Notes: generated by a model not told the origin, from the sequence alone. DNA of 64,000 nt from Chloroflexota bacterium (GCA_013112725.1 JABFFZ010000012.1:23843-87842); one strand, 5' to 3'; shown: positions 1 through 9,417, counted from the first letter of the stretch. Made by a program: numbers and translations.

Positions 1-11
1 CCCTCACCTTG

Positions 12-2366
12 TCACCCCTTCACCCCGGCGTCCTCGCCGCCCTCATCCCACACCGGCACGCCGGGCAAGGTGAACACAAACTGACTGCCGCCGACGACGG
101 CGCCCCCACCCGGCGCATCTTCCACCCAGATACGGCCGTGCTGCGCTTCCACCACCATCTTGCAAAACGTCAGCCCCAACCCCGCGCCGCGTACCGGCGC
201 GCCGCCGGGATTGGTGCGTGTGTAGCGGTCAAACGCCTGCTCGCGGAAGGCGGGCGGGATGCCGGGCCCGCTGTCTTGAATAATGCAGCGCAGGCCCGGC
301 TCATGGCCCGGCTGTGCCGGTTCCGGCTGCATGGTGATGGTGATACGGCCGTTGGCCGGCGTAAACTTCAGCGCATTATCCAGCAAATTCAACAGTACCC
401 GCCGCACCAGTTCCGCGTCCGCCCAGACGGGGGGCAGGTCGGGTGAAGATGTGATCGTCAGCATAATCCCTTTATGCACCAACAGCGGTTGCAGGCGCGC
501 CGCCACCGCGTCTACCAGCGGCGGCAGCCGCATGGCGTCCGGGTCCACAATAGAACGTCCCGCTTCCAGCCGGTGCATATCCATCAGCGAATCCACCATA
601 TCCAGCAAATCCTGGCTGCTGCCGTAGGCGTTTTGCAGCAGCGGGCGCGTGCCGTCATCAGCCACGCCAGACAATCGCTCTTGCGCCAGTTGCAGCGTGG
701 TGGCCATCGTCGTCAGCGGATTGCGTAAATCATGCACAATCATGCGCGTCAGGTCTTCACGCCGTTCGGCCAGCTCTTGCGCCTCGGTTACATCGCGGAA
801 CAGCAGCAGCCAGCCAATGAGCTGGCCGTCCCGGTCAAACACCGGCGCTTCCTGCCGTTCCAGTACCCGGCGGGGGGATGTGGGCGGTGTGAAATGGACA
901 CGGCCGTACTCCCCTCGTATTGTCCCGGCGGCCAGTTCTTGCAAGCGAGCCGCCAACTGGCTTTCCGCAAACCCAAGCCAGGGCGCGGTGGCCAAATCCA
1001 AGGGCGTATCGGTGGCCAGGGTGTTGTCCAGCAGCACGGCCGTCATTGGATTTGCCAGCATCACCCGCCCCTGCCGGTCCACCATCACCACCGCTTCCGT
1101 CAGGGCGTTGAGCAAGGCCTGAAGCTGCTGCACCCGCTGCGCCAGCGCCTCGTCGGTGAGCGTATACAGGCGCACCATTTCGCCGTGCAGCCGGGCATTG
1201 CGCACGGCCACGCTCACCTGGGCGGCCACGGCGTGTAACAATTCCAACTGCCAGCGGTTATACGGCCGTGCCTTCCCCCCCCGCTGCAACACCATTACCC
1301 CCAGCACGGCCCCGTCTAACAGTAGCGGCAGCCCCAGCCAGACAGTGGGCGGCGGGTTGGGCAGCGCCAGGTGATGGCGGGCGGCAAAATGAAAATTGGC
1401 GGGAACCAGGTGCAGGGCACGGCCGTGCGCCGCCACCCAACCGGTCAAATCATCCAGCGCCGCCGGTAATAGTTTGCCGGCAGACGGATCGCCACCCGAC
1501 CACGCTCCCTGCTCCTGCAAAAAGAGCGCCAGCCTGTCGGCGCTGACCAGTTCCGTTACCAACGCCCCGGTGCGGCGCAGCACTTCGGGTAATTCCAACG
1601 TCTCCCGCAGGGAATGTTCGCTGCGGTTTAGAATGGCAAATTGGGCCACCTGCTGCGCCAGCGAATAACGCCGCTGCCAGGAGAGCCAGAGCAGCACGGC
1701 AAACACCGCCGCGCCCAGGCAAAAAACCACAAACGGTGGCAGCCCGCCCAACGCATAGACAATCCCCCCCAACAGAGCAAACGGCAGCGCCAGAAAACCG
1801 GCGGCCATTACCAACAGCCCATTATCGCGGAAAAAAGCGCCGGGCGATTGGCGCTGCGCCAGCCACCACAGCAGCAGCCCGCTGCCATAAACCAGGCCAA
1901 AACCGGCCATCAAATTCAGGAAAAGGGGAAAGGCATTGGCCGTATTCTGGCTGAGGGGGGCGCTGCCGCCACGCTGTGTATAGAGCCAGACGCCGCCCCC
2001 CAGCGCCAGGAGATGGATGACAAAGGCGATGAACCGCTGGTGAAGGGTGGGCGTTTCTGGCCCGACCGTTGGCGTCAGTTCCCACAGGGGCCGCCACAGC
2101 GGGCGGCTGAGTTCGGCGATCACAAATCCGGCGACAAAGAGGGGCACGGCCGTGCCCACCCCCACCACCAGATACCCGCTCACCATCACCACCGGCAGCA
2201 GCCCCACGCTGCTCAGGGCCGGCGGCAGGCTGAATTGCAGGGCAATAACGGTTAGCACCGCCAGCAAAATGACCAGCGGCGCGTCACGGCTTTGTGTAGC
2301 CGCCCATATCGCCGCCACCAGCAGCAAAAACAGCAGCCCCCATTCGATGAGTCGTCGCCAATTCAT
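12..2366 (-). CDS. Membrane sensor histidine kinase (GAF-PAS-HisKA-HATPase)
   Basis: Sensor kinase that should autophosphorylate on histidine and pass the phosphate to an unidentified response regulator. About 230 N-terminal residues form roughly seven hydrophobic segments. They are followed by a GAF-like region (about 250-395), a PAS-like region (about 415-530), a HisKA domain with the H-box HDLRNPL near residue 545, and a HATPase domain with N-box LLNLLDNALKFTP, DSGPGIP and GAGLGL. I chose the ATG at 2366. The frame also opens at a GTG at 2390, but that codon lies in the tandem repeat next door, and neither start has a clear Shine-Dalgarno. No response regulator is adjacent, so this is an orphan kinase with an unknown signal. 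The kinase core is certain and the sensory role is not. Confidence 0.9.
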   Translation of the reverse strand: MNWRRLIEWGLLFLLLVAAIWAATQSRDAPLVILLAVLTVIALQFSLPPALSSVGLLPVVMVSGYLVVGVGTAVPLFVAGFVIAELSRPLWRPLWELTPTVGPETPTLHQRFIAFVIHLLALGGGVWLYTQRGGSAPLSQNTANAFPLFLNLMAGFGLVYGSGLLLWWLAQRQSPGAFFRDNGLLVMAAGFLALPFALLGGIVYALGGLPPFVVFCLGAAVFAVLLWLSWQRRYSLAQQVAQFAILNRSEHSLRETLELPEVLRRTGALVTELVSADRLALFLQEQGAWSGGDPSAGKLLPAALDDLTGWVAAHGRALHLVPANFHFAARHHLALPNPPPTVWLGLPLLLDGAVLGVMVLQRGGKARPYNRWQLELLHAVAAQVSVAVRNARLHGEMVRLYTLTDEALAQRVQQLQALLNALTEAVVMVDRQGRVMLANPMTAVLLDNTLATDTPLDLATAPWLGFAESQLAARLQELAAGTIRGEYGRVHFTPPTSPRRVLERQEAPVFDRDGQLIGWLLLFRDVTEAQELAERREDLTRMIVHDLRNPLTTMATTLQLAQERLSGVADDGTRPLLQNAYGSSQDLLDMVDSLMDMHRLEAGRSIVDPDAMRLPPLVDAVAARLQPLLVHKGIMLTITSSPDLPPVWADAELVRRVLLNLLDNALKFTPANGRITITMQPEPAQPGHEPGLRCIIQDSGPGIPPAFREQAFDRYTRTNPGGAPVRGAGLGLTFCKMVVEAQHGRIWVEDAPGGGAVVGGSQFVFTLPGVPVWDEGGEDAGVKG

Positions 2367-2378
2367 GGGGGAGCAAGC

Positions 2379-2491
2379 GTCACTTGTCACTCGTCAATGA
2401 CCCATGACGAGTGACGAGTGACAAGTGACGAGTGACAAGTGACGAGTGACAAGTGACGAGTGACAAGTGACGAGTGACAAGTGACGAGTGA
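2379..2491. repeat. Tandem 7-bp repeat array with inverted arm
   Basis: About 110 bp built from alternating GACGAGT and GACAAGT units, with an inverted copy (GTCACTTGTCACTCGTC) at the kinase-proximal end. It fills the gap between two minus-strand genes. It belongs to the window-wide class of short-period palindromic arrays. Direct observation; function unknown. Confidence 0.9.
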
Positions 2492-2495
2492 CCAT

Positions 2496-2957
2496 TCACC
2501 CCTTCCCCGAAATCCCATACGCCGCGCGGGTGGCGGGGTGTAGCAGCCAGGCCAGCCCCAGCAGCGGTTGGAAGAGGGGGAAGAAGCCGTAATCTATGCC
2601 AAAATAGCGCCAGACCGTGCCGCCAATGACCGCCGGGTAGAGGATGCTGAGCGTGCCCACAAGGAAGGTCATGGTTGTTTCAAAGGTGAGCACGCCCACC
2701 GACAGTTTCCAGGCCCACCGTTGGCGCACAAAAAAACCGATGGTGGCGGTGAGATAACAGGCGGCGGCAACGGCCGTGAGCGCCGGCCCCACATAATTCG
2801 TCACGTCTTCCTTCAAAAAAAGCTGGTACGCCGCCCGGAAAAAGGTGGAGATCGCCAATACCGGGTAGGAGACGCCCAGGATAAACCCGGTGGCGCGCAG
2901 CCAGCGGGGTAATTCAGGGGTCGTTGTTTCCAGGGGAATTGATTGTGAATTGTCCAT
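2496..2957 (-). CDS. Small integral membrane protein, hypothetical
   Basis: I do not recognise the family. The 153 residues begin with a short polar N-terminus (about 20 residues) followed by about four hydrophobic segments (near residues 24-45, 55-77, 84-105 and 125-142), so it is probably a four-helix inner-membrane protein. The ATG at 2957 is used. It is transcribed away from the TolB-like gene starting at 3005, leaving a 47-bp divergent promoter gap. A DoxX-like or other small four-helix family is possible, but I see no diagnostic motif. Confidence 0.7.
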   Translation of the reverse strand: MDNSQSIPLETTTPELPRWLRATGFILGVSYPVLAISTFFRAAYQLFLKEDVTNYVGPALTAVAAACYLTATIGFFVRQRWAWKLSVGVLTFETTMTFLVGTLSILYPAVIGGTVWRYFGIDYGFFPLFQPLLGLAWLLHPATRAAYGISGKG

Positions 2958-3004
2958 AAACTATCCGTCCTTTGCGCGCCCGATTTTAGCATGATTGGAG
3001 TAAA

Positions 3005-4534
3005 ATGACCGATATGTACGATCAAGACGACCATTTCGATGATGAACCCGAACCTTATTATTTTGAACCGGAGCCGGAACCGGTGGTGTGGGCGGATACG
3101 GCGGTGCGCCGCCCCTCCGGCTGCTGGCTGGCTATTGCCATTGTGCTAATCCTGTCGCTGTTGGCGAGTTCCTTGTCGGGTCTGTATTGGTTGGTGAATC
3201 CTGGTTCGGAGAGCGGCCGTCCGCCTACGGCCGTGCCGCGGCCCACCCGCACCGCCGCCCCCATTGTCGGGCTAGAGGAATTGACGGTCACAGCCACCTC
3301 GCCGGCGTTCAGCGCTGCCCCTTCCCTGCCTACCCCCACCGTCAACCCGGCGCTCATCAACCGCATCGCTTTCATTGACAACGACGGGCAAATTGTGACC
3401 ATCGCCCCTGATGGCAGCAGTTCCCGCCGCCTGACGGAGGGTAGCACCTTTTTCCAATTCCCGGCCTGGTCGCCGGACGGCCGTCAGATTGCCGCCATTG
3501 GCAGCAATAATCTGGGCGGCGCGGTGTATGTGGTAGCCGATGAGGAGCGCCGGCAAGGGCCACTCGCGGAGCCGTTGTCGCTTTACCTCAGCCGCCGTGA
3601 GGCCCCCTTTTACCTCTATTGGTCGCCGGACGGGCAGACGGTCAGCTTCCTGGCCAGCGACGCGCAGGGCATGGCGCTCTATCTGGCGGCGGCCGATGGT
3701 GCGGCTGAAAGCCGCAAACGCACCACCGGCGGCCCACTCTATTGGCAGTGGACGGCCGACAGCCAGCAGCTTCTCATTCACAGCGGTTTTGCCGGGCCGG
3801 GATCCCGCCTGGAACTGCTTGATGCCGCCGGGGATAGGGACGGCGATCAGATTGCTGCGCCGGGTTATTTTCAAGCGCCGGGCATTTCCGGCGACGGCCG
3901 TTTGCTGGCCTATGCCGAAGAGTTAGCCGCTCTTAGCAGTCGCGTGGTGGTCAACAATCTTCAGGATGGGGATAGCCAAACGCAGCTCCACGAAGGGCGC
4001 AGCATCCTCGGCCTCAGCCCCGACGCCACCTGGCTGGCCTACATCAGCCCGGACACACCCGGCGAAACGGAGTTCGTTGGCCCACTGCGGCTGATGCATA
4101 CCGCCACCGGGGAAATTCGCCTGCTCAGCCGGAATGATGTGGCCGCTTTTTTCTGGTCGCCAGACGGCCGTTACCTGGCTGCCTTTTTGCCCAATCTGCC
4201 CGGCGGGGATATTAACGCGGCCCTGCCGGGTAAAATCAGCGCCAGGATGGCCGGGCAAAACCGGCTGCCCACGCTCAACCTGGTCATCTTTGACGCAGCC
4301 AGCGGCGAGGGGCGGCAACTGCTGACCTTTACCCCCACCCGCACCTTCCTCACCCAACTACTCCCCTTTTTTGACCAATACGCCCTCAGCCACCGCCTCT
4401 GGTCGCCGGCGGGTGATGCGTTGGTGCTGCCCATGCTGGAAGACGGCCGTAGCGCCATTTACGTGGTGCCCATTCACGGCGGTGGCAAACGCTTCCTGGC
4501 CGAGGGCAGCATGGCCTTTTGGAGCCAGCAGTAG
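3005..4534 (+). CDS. Membrane-anchored TolB-like (PD40/WD40) propeller protein
   Basis: The 509-residue protein has an acidic Glu/Pro-rich cytoplasmic N-terminus, one transmembrane helix (about residues 38-64) and a Thr/Pro-rich linker. After these comes an extracytoplasmic beta-propeller. PD40-type blades are marked by repeated SPDG turns (WSPDGRQIA, WSPDGQTVS, WSPDGRYLA, and a degenerate WSPAGDALV), as in TolB and DPP-IV-like propellers. No catalytic domain is attached, so a binding or scaffold role outside the membrane is inferred. It is transcribed divergently from the small membrane protein upstream. Its ligand is unknown. Confidence 0.8.
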   Translation: MTDMYDQDDHFDDEPEPYYFEPEPEPVVWADTAVRRPSGCWLAIAIVLILSLLASSLSGLYWLVNPGSESGRPPTAVPRPTRTAAPIVGLEELTVTATSPAFSAAPSLPTPTVNPALINRIAFIDNDGQIVTIAPDGSSSRRLTEGSTFFQFPAWSPDGRQIAAIGSNNLGGAVYVVADEERRQGPLAEPLSLYLSRREAPFYLYWSPDGQTVSFLASDAQGMALYLAAADGAAESRKRTTGGPLYWQWTADSQQLLIHSGFAGPGSRLELLDAAGDRDGDQIAAPGYFQAPGISGDGRLLAYAEELAALSSRVVVNNLQDGDSQTQLHEGRSILGLSPDATWLAYISPDTPGETEFVGPLRLMHTATGEIRLLSRNDVAAFFWSPDGRYLAAFLPNLPGGDINAALPGKISARMAGQNRLPTLNLVIFDAASGEGRQLLTFTPTRTFLTQLLPFFDQYALSHRLWSPAGDALVLPMLEDGRSAIYVVPIHGGGKRFLAEGSMAFWSQQ

Positions 4535-4584
4535 AAATAGAGCCTCGGATTAGACGAATTTAGCGGATTGTCGCGGATTTTTTT

Positions 4585-4684
4585 CTCGTTCCCATGCTCT
4601 GCGTGGGAATGCCTGTTGGGGCGCTCCGCGTCCCTCTCGGCGCAGAGCGCCCTACCGGTCATTCCACGCAGAGCGTGGAACGAG
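4585..4684. repeat. 100-bp imperfect inverted repeat (MITE-like hairpin)
   Basis: The outer arms pair almost completely: CTCGTTCCCATGCTCTGCG on the left and CGCAGAGCGTGGAACGAG on the right, flanking a GC-rich centre that itself contains GCGCTCC and GGCGCAGAGCGCC. It lies between the TolB-like gene and the solute-binding protein gene. It could be a non-autonomous mobile hairpin or an RNA structure in the leader of the downstream gene. No target-site duplication was established. Confidence 0.65.
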
Positions 4685-4782
4685 GGGTTGTATCGTTACG
4701 AAAACCTGAACCCCATGTTGTTACGATTTTTTACGGTATAATTCGCCTATCCTGTGTGGTGATTCCAATTTGGGAGGGTCAA

Positions 4783-6294
4783 ATGGCAAGGCAGAGATTC
4801 CAATCTGGTTTATTCTGGCTGATGTTGATTGTTAGTGTGTGCGGTTTGGCTGCCTGCCGTCCGGTGGATACGGTAGTGCCTACCGTTACCACTGCTCTGG
4901 CGCAAATCACGGCCGTGCCCACGGCAACACCGGTTACGCCCACGCTCACGGCCGTGCCCCCCACCGCCACCCACACGACCACACCCACACAGACGGCCAC
5001 CCAAACCGCTACCACGATGCCATCCCCTACCGCTACCGCCACCCACACCCCCAGCCCCACGCCCACCGCCACGCCTGACCTGGCCGTGTACGGCCGTCTG
5101 GATGCGCTCGACCCTACCGGGGTGACGGCCGTGTTCTGGCACAATTACGATGGGTATGCCGGGCGCATCTTGGGTGACATTATTGCCGATTTTAACCAGA
5201 ACAATTCCTATGGTATTACCATTCAGCCGTTGTACTGGCAGCGCTTCAATTATCTGGTAGATGCGGTGCAAACCGGGCTGGCGGAGGGGGAAGATTTACC
5301 GGCGCTGGTAGCCGCCTATCCTGACCATACCGTCAGCTATGTGGCCGGTGAGGGAGTGGTGGATGTACGGCCGTATCTCACCCACCCCACCTATGGCTTC
5401 ACCCCGTCCGACCTGGCTGACTTTTTCCCTTATGCCCAGGTGCAATCCGCTGCGCCGCTCTACGGCCTGCCGCTGCACCGCACGCTGGAAATGCTCTACG
5501 TCAACAACGGCTGGCTGGCCTCGCTTGATCTGCCCTTTGTGGGCGCGCCGCAAACGCCGGCGCAGTTTGCCCAGGCGGCCTGCGCCGCCGCTGACCCGGC
5601 GCAGCGGCGCGTGGGGTACGAGGTGGAAGCCAGCAGCGGCAGCTTTCTGGCCTGGATTCACGCCTTTGGCGGCGATGTCTACGACGAAGCCAGTCAGACC
5701 TTCACCTTCAACACCCCGGCAGCGGTAGCGGCGATGATGCTGTTGCAACAACTAATTCAAGACGGCTGCGCCGCACCCGCCTCCGGTTTTACCTATCAGG
5801 ACAACTTTGCCCGGCAGCAAACGCTCTTGGGGCCGGGCACAACGCGCGGTCTCTATTTTTATGACCGCGCCGTCCATAACTTCAACGCCCAGCCCTTTTC
5901 CTGGTCGGTGTCGCCGCTGCCCCATAGCGGGGAAATGCCCGCCGTGCAACTTTCTGGCCCCAACGTCAACGTGCTGCGTACCGACCCGGAAACCCAGTTC
6001 GCCGCCTGGCTGTTTCTGGCCTATTTCTATTCGCCAGAAGTGCAGGCGCGTTGGGCACAGGTGAACAGCTACCTACCTGCCCGCGCCGCCGCTGCCAGCT
6101 ATCTGGAAGATACCTTTGCGGCTGATCCTGCCTATGCTACTGCCTTTGGCTGGCTGCCTTATGCCGTTGACCCGCCGCCGCTCACCGGGCAATACGATGT
6201 GTGGCGGGCGCTGGTTGACGCTTACAGCCGTATCCTGCAAAATGAGGATGTCACGGCCGTTTTGCAAGCATTAGACGAGACGGTGAATGAATGA
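4783..6294 (+). CDS. Extracellular solute-binding lipoprotein (ABC sugar-binding type)
   Basis: A family 1-like extracellular solute-binding protein, presumably capturing a carbohydrate for an ABC importer encoded elsewhere, because no permease is adjacent. The start at 4783 follows GGGAGG with good spacing. The longer frame from 4594 runs through the hairpin element and was rejected. The 503 residues begin with a type II signal peptide ending in LAAC (lipobox). Next is a Thr/Pro-rich linker of about 65 residues, then the binding domain with SBP-like stretches such as FWHNYDGYAGRILGDIIADFN. Its stop overlaps the dinB start by 8 bp, so the two are probably cotranscribed, an unexpected pairing. 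Confidence 0.85.
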   Translation: MARQRFQSGLFWLMLIVSVCGLAACRPVDTVVPTVTTALAQITAVPTATPVTPTLTAVPPTATHTTTPTQTATQTATTMPSPTATATHTPSPTPTATPDLAVYGRLDALDPTGVTAVFWHNYDGYAGRILGDIIADFNQNNSYGITIQPLYWQRFNYLVDAVQTGLAEGEDLPALVAAYPDHTVSYVAGEGVVDVRPYLTHPTYGFTPSDLADFFPYAQVQSAAPLYGLPLHRTLEMLYVNNGWLASLDLPFVGAPQTPAQFAQAACAAADPAQRRVGYEVEASSGSFLAWIHAFGGDVYDEASQTFTFNTPAAVAAMMLLQQLIQDGCAAPASGFTYQDNFARQQTLLGPGTTRGLYFYDRAVHNFNAQPFSWSVSPLPHSGEMPAVQLSGPNVNVLRTDPETQFAAWLFLAYFYSPEVQARWAQVNSYLPARAAAASYLEDTFAADPAYATAFGWLPYAVDPPPLTGQYDVWRALVDAYSRILQNEDVTAVLQALDETVNE

Positions 6295-7345
6295 TCCGCG
6301 CAGGGCCATTTTGCATCTGGATATGGATGCCTTTTACGTGAACGTGCATTTGCTGGATCACCCGGCAGATGGGGGGGCGCCGTTGGTGGTGGGCGGGCAG
6401 CCAGACCAGCGTGGGGTGGTGTCATCGGCCAGTTATGAAGCGCGCAAATTGGGCATTCATTCGGCCATGTCTACGGCCGTGGCCCGGCGTCTTTGTCCCA
6501 CCCTCAAAATTGTGCCCGTCAACTGGGAGCGGGTGCGGGAATGTTCCCGGCAGATCATGGACATCTTGCGCCAGTTTGGGCCGGTGGAGCAAATGAGCGT
6601 AGATGAGGCATACGTAGACCTGTCCGCCTGGGCGGAACCGGTGGTAAAAGCGGGGGAGGTGCGGACGGCCGTGAAATCCCAAACCCATCTGCCCTGCTCC
6701 GTCGGTTTAGCCACCAGCAAACTCGTCGCTAAAGTGGCTTCTGACCACGATAAACCGGAAGGCTTTACCATCGTGCCGCCGGGAACGGAGGCCGCCTTCT
6801 TAGCTCCGCTGCCCTGCCGTGCCCTGTGGGGCATCGGCCCCAAGACGGCCGAAAAGCTGGCGCGCCAGGGTATTCACACCTGTGGCGATCTGGCGGCGGC
6901 GGACACGGCCGTGCTGCGTTCCCTGTTGGGCAACCAGGCGATGGCGCTTAAAGAACGTGCCGCCGGTATTGACGGCCGTCCGGTGCAGGCCGAACATGGC
7001 CCGCCCAAGAGCATCAGCCAGGAATGGACGTTTAATAGTGATGTGGATGATGCGGATGTGTTGCGTGACCGGCTGCACCAGATGTGCCACGATGTGGCCG
7101 AGATGCTGCAAAAACATGGGCTGACGGCCTCTACCGTCAGCGTCAAATTCCGTTGGGCAGACTTCACCACCTACACCCGGCAGCGTTCCGTTGCCGTGCC
7201 CTTTGACGATGCGGCCACGTTGGTTGAACTGGCCCATGCCCTCTGGGATGAGCATTGGCCGCGTGACAAAAAGCTGCGGCTGCTGGGCGTCGCCGTCAGC
7301 AAACTGGCTGAAGCCCAGGTCAGGCAGTTGGGGTTTGATTTTTAG
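6287..7345 (+). CDS. dinB: DNA polymerase IV (Y-family translesion polymerase)
   Basis: Error-prone translesion DNA polymerase. Of 352 residues, the N-terminal LHLDMDAFYVNV carries the first catalytic acidic residue. SVDEAYVDLS, near residue 104, carries the catalytic Asp-Glu pair. A helix-hairpin-helix (LWGIGPKTAEKLARQG, about 182-198) and a little-finger domain follow. The length matches the family. The C-terminus (VRQLGFDF) loosely resembles the QL-containing beta-clamp-binding motifs of Pol IV. It starts inside the end of the solute-binding protein gene and has no obvious LexA box of its own. Confidence 0.96.
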   Translation: MNDPRRAILHLDMDAFYVNVHLLDHPADGGAPLVVGGQPDQRGVVSSASYEARKLGIHSAMSTAVARRLCPTLKIVPVNWERVRECSRQIMDILRQFGPVEQMSVDEAYVDLSAWAEPVVKAGEVRTAVKSQTHLPCSVGLATSKLVAKVASDHDKPEGFTIVPPGTEAAFLAPLPCRALWGIGPKTAEKLARQGIHTCGDLAAADTAVLRSLLGNQAMALKERAAGIDGRPVQAEHGPPKSISQEWTFNSDVDDADVLRDRLHQMCHDVAEMLQKHGLTASTVSVKFRWADFTTYTRQRSVAVPFDDAATLVELAHALWDEHWPRDKKLRLLGVAVSKLAEAQVRQLGFDF

Positions 7346-7352
7346 AAGTTGT

Positions 7353-7381
7353 CCGGGTCATTGGCTTAGCCAATGACCCGG
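7353..7381. terminator. Bidirectional terminator-like hairpin
   Basis: A perfect 14-bp inverted repeat (CCGGGTCATTGGCT, one base, AGCCAATGACCCGG) lies between the convergent dinB and CARDB-protein genes. There is no long T tract, so efficiency is uncertain, but the position and stem strength suit termination of both transcripts. Confidence 0.7.
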
Positions 7382-7389
7382 CGCCCTGA

Positions 7390-8265
7390 TTATTTGGTGG
7401 TTACAGGCAGGTAGTGCTGGTAGGGGGGTGTTGGCGTGGGCGTGCAGGGCGGCGGCTGCGTGGGAACAGGTAAAATGGCGCTGAAACTGTTGTTGCTTTC
7501 GTCGCTTTCTTCAAGCAGATTAGTGGCGTCGGCTACGGCCGTGACCGGCCCCAATGCCCCACCAAACACCAACGATAGCTGTTCACCCGCCGCTAGTTCT
7601 TCTACCGTTTGCTGCCAGGTATTATTCACCTCCACCACAAATGAGCCGGCAGGGGCATTGCCAATGTTTGCCACCCAAACACGCGCACCCAGGTCTGGCG
7701 GATGCGTGCCACATTGTGGCGTACCGCCGTTGTAGGTGATGTCGCTGATGATCAGATCGGGCAAATTACCCGTAGGCGCTAATTGCACCGTCACCGGGTC
7801 AGAAAGGTCCCCAACCCACCACCAGTTCCAGTAATCACCGCAGTTTCGCTCGCCAAAAAGCGCAGAACGGAACCGGATGGTTCCGGCGGTTACGGCCGTA
7901 AAGGTAATGGTATGGGGCATGGCAATGGGTGGCCCCAGAATGACGCTTTCGGGAGCAAAGATGGGTGCATCTTCGCCCTGTTGTGTCAGCGCCAGCTCCA
8001 TGAGCGGAAAAACGCAACCAGGCGCAATGGTCAGGTTGGTAGTAACCGAGACCTCTTCACCGATAGCTACAACGGTGTCTGAGGTGGTGACTTCTGCTGT
8101 TGCCCAAAATGTCGGCAGCGTGGTCGGCGTGATGGTGGGTGTAAGGGAGGGTGTAGCGGTTAGAAGCGGCACGGCCGTAACCGGCATGACCCAAGACCAC
8201 ATCACAAAGGACCAGGCCAACAACCCGGCACATAAGATGAAAATGACCGCTAAAGTTTTTTTCAT
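7390..8265 (-). CDS. Secreted CARDB-domain protein with YLP-type C-terminal tail
   Basis: A cell-surface or secreted protein of 291 residues from the ATG at 8265, which is preceded by GGAGG at proper spacing. The ATG at 8277 upstream overlaps that ribosome site and was rejected. A hydrophobic signal segment (residues about 4-28) is followed by a Thr/Pro-rich linker. The C-terminal half carries a CARDB-like adhesion module (PDLIISDI, then LGARVWVANIGNAPAGSFVV, LEESDESNNSF). The end is a short Pro/Thr stretch and the tail YQHYLPVTTK, which resembles the tail of the giant protein at 21076-35160. Function unknown; adhesion or envelope role inferred. Confidence 0.75.
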   Translation of the reverse strand: MKKTLAVIFILCAGLLAWSFVMWSWVMPVTAVPLLTATPSLTPTITPTTLPTFWATAEVTTSDTVVAIGEEVSVTTNLTIAPGCVFPLMELALTQQGEDAPIFAPESVILGPPIAMPHTITFTAVTAGTIRFRSALFGERNCGDYWNWWWVGDLSDPVTVQLAPTGNLPDLIISDITYNGGTPQCGTHPPDLGARVWVANIGNAPAGSFVVEVNNTWQQTVEELAAGEQLSLVFGGALGPVTAVADATNLLEESDESNNSFSAILPVPTQPPPCTPTPTPPYQHYLPVTTK

Positions 8266-8423
8266 TGGGGCCTCCATTTGACGAGAATGATGTCAGTTTA
8301 CATCAGGGACGTTGATCCACTGTTGATAAACCGTTGAACTGGCGTTTTTAGATAAGGTTGCGACCATATTGGTGGCTGGCGGGCAATATGTGTTGTGGCT
8401 ACAATTCGAGGTGGAGGCTATTG

Positions 8424-9407
8424 ATGATGACACAAATGCTTTACGGCCGTTTCCCCACCCAATCTGCTGGCGCAAAACCTGTATCCCGTCTGGTGCAAGG
8501 CAGTGCCTTTGTCAATGCCAGCAACGAGGCAGAAGCGCTGGCGCTGTTTGATGCGGTGTATGACATGGGCTGTAACGCCTTTGACACGGCTCATGCTTAC
8601 GGCGGCGGCCATAGTGAGCGTGTGTTGGGCAAATGGCTGGCCGCGCGTGGCTGCCGCAACCAGGTGTTTATCCTCAGCAAATGTGGCCATCCTAACCAGG
8701 ATCGGGATCGGGTGACGCCTTACGATATCGCCGCTGACCTGCATGATTCATTGGCGCGGCTGCAAACGGATTACATTGATCTCTACCTGCTGCATCGGGA
8801 TGACACGGCCGTGCCCGTTCAGGTTATTGTTGACGCCTTTAATGAACATCTGCACAGCGGCAAAATCCGCGCCTATGGCGGCTCTAACTGGACGGCCGTG
8901 CGTGTGCAGGAAGCAAATGAATATGCGGCGGCAAACGGGTTGGTGGGCATGACGGCCGTCAGCCCCCAATTCAGCCTGGCCGTGCCCGCCAGACCACCCT
9001 GGCCCGGCTGCATCTCCGTCAGCGGCCCGGTGGGGCAGGCGGAACGAGAATGGTATGCCAGCCAGAACATCCCTCTCTTCACCTGGTCAAGCGTCGCTGC
9101 CGGGTTTTTCTCCGGCCGTTTCACCCCGGACAATCTGGACAGCTTTGACTACTGGCTGGACCGGGTGTGTGTGGATTCCTACTGCACTCCGGACAATTTT
9201 GCCCGCCTGGAGCGGGCCACGCAACTGGCTGCCGAACGCGGCCTGACGCCCATGCAGATAGCGGTAGCCTATGTCTTAAACAAGTCGCCGCACATCTTCG
9301 CTATCATTGGCAGCCGCACGCCAGCGGAATTCGAGATGAATCTCACGGCCGCGACCCGCCACCTTTCTGGCGACGAAATTCGTTGGTTGGAAAGTGGAAA
9401 AAATTAG
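8424..9407 (+). CDS. Aldo/keto reductase family oxidoreductase
   Basis: An NADPH-dependent reductase of the aldo/keto reductase TIM-barrel superfamily. The start at 8424 follows GGAGG by 6 bases; the frame from 8358 lacks a ribosome site. The 327 residues contain the catalytic Asp/Tyr region (NAFDTAHAYGGGHSERVLG), the catalytic Lys region (FILSKCGH), DYIDLYLLHRDD with the catalytic His, and the cofactor region IGSRTPAEFEMNL. It heads a plus-strand set with a sugar isomerase and a Gfo/Idh/MocA dehydrogenase, suggesting sugar or polyol metabolism. The substrate cannot be predicted. Confidence 0.88.
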   Translation: MMTQMLYGRFPTQSAGAKPVSRLVQGSAFVNASNEAEALALFDAVYDMGCNAFDTAHAYGGGHSERVLGKWLAARGCRNQVFILSKCGHPNQDRDRVTPYDIAADLHDSLARLQTDYIDLYLLHRDDTAVPVQVIVDAFNEHLHSGKIRAYGGSNWTAVRVQEANEYAAANGLVGMTAVSPQFSLAVPARPPWPGCISVSGPVGQAEREWYASQNIPLFTWSSVAAGFFSGRFTPDNLDSFDYWLDRVCVDSYCTPDNFARLERATQLAAERGLTPMQIAVAYVLNKSPHIFAIIGSRTPAEFEMNLTAATRHLSGDEIRWLESGKN

Positions 9408-9417
9408 CACAAATCCG

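Noticed and set aside
1641..2255. 204-codon plus-strand frame opposite the histidine kinase
   Set aside because: Shadow of the kinase gene; the translation is rich in Gln, His, Arg and Pro with no recognisable domain.
2379..2491. Possible CRISPR array
   Set aside because: Units are 7 bp in direct tandem with no spacers, and an inverted arm is present. No cas gene is in the window.
4594..4782. N-terminal extension of the solute-binding protein
   Set aside because: It runs through the hairpin element; the ATG at 4783 has a Shine-Dalgarno and begins a proper lipoprotein signal peptide.
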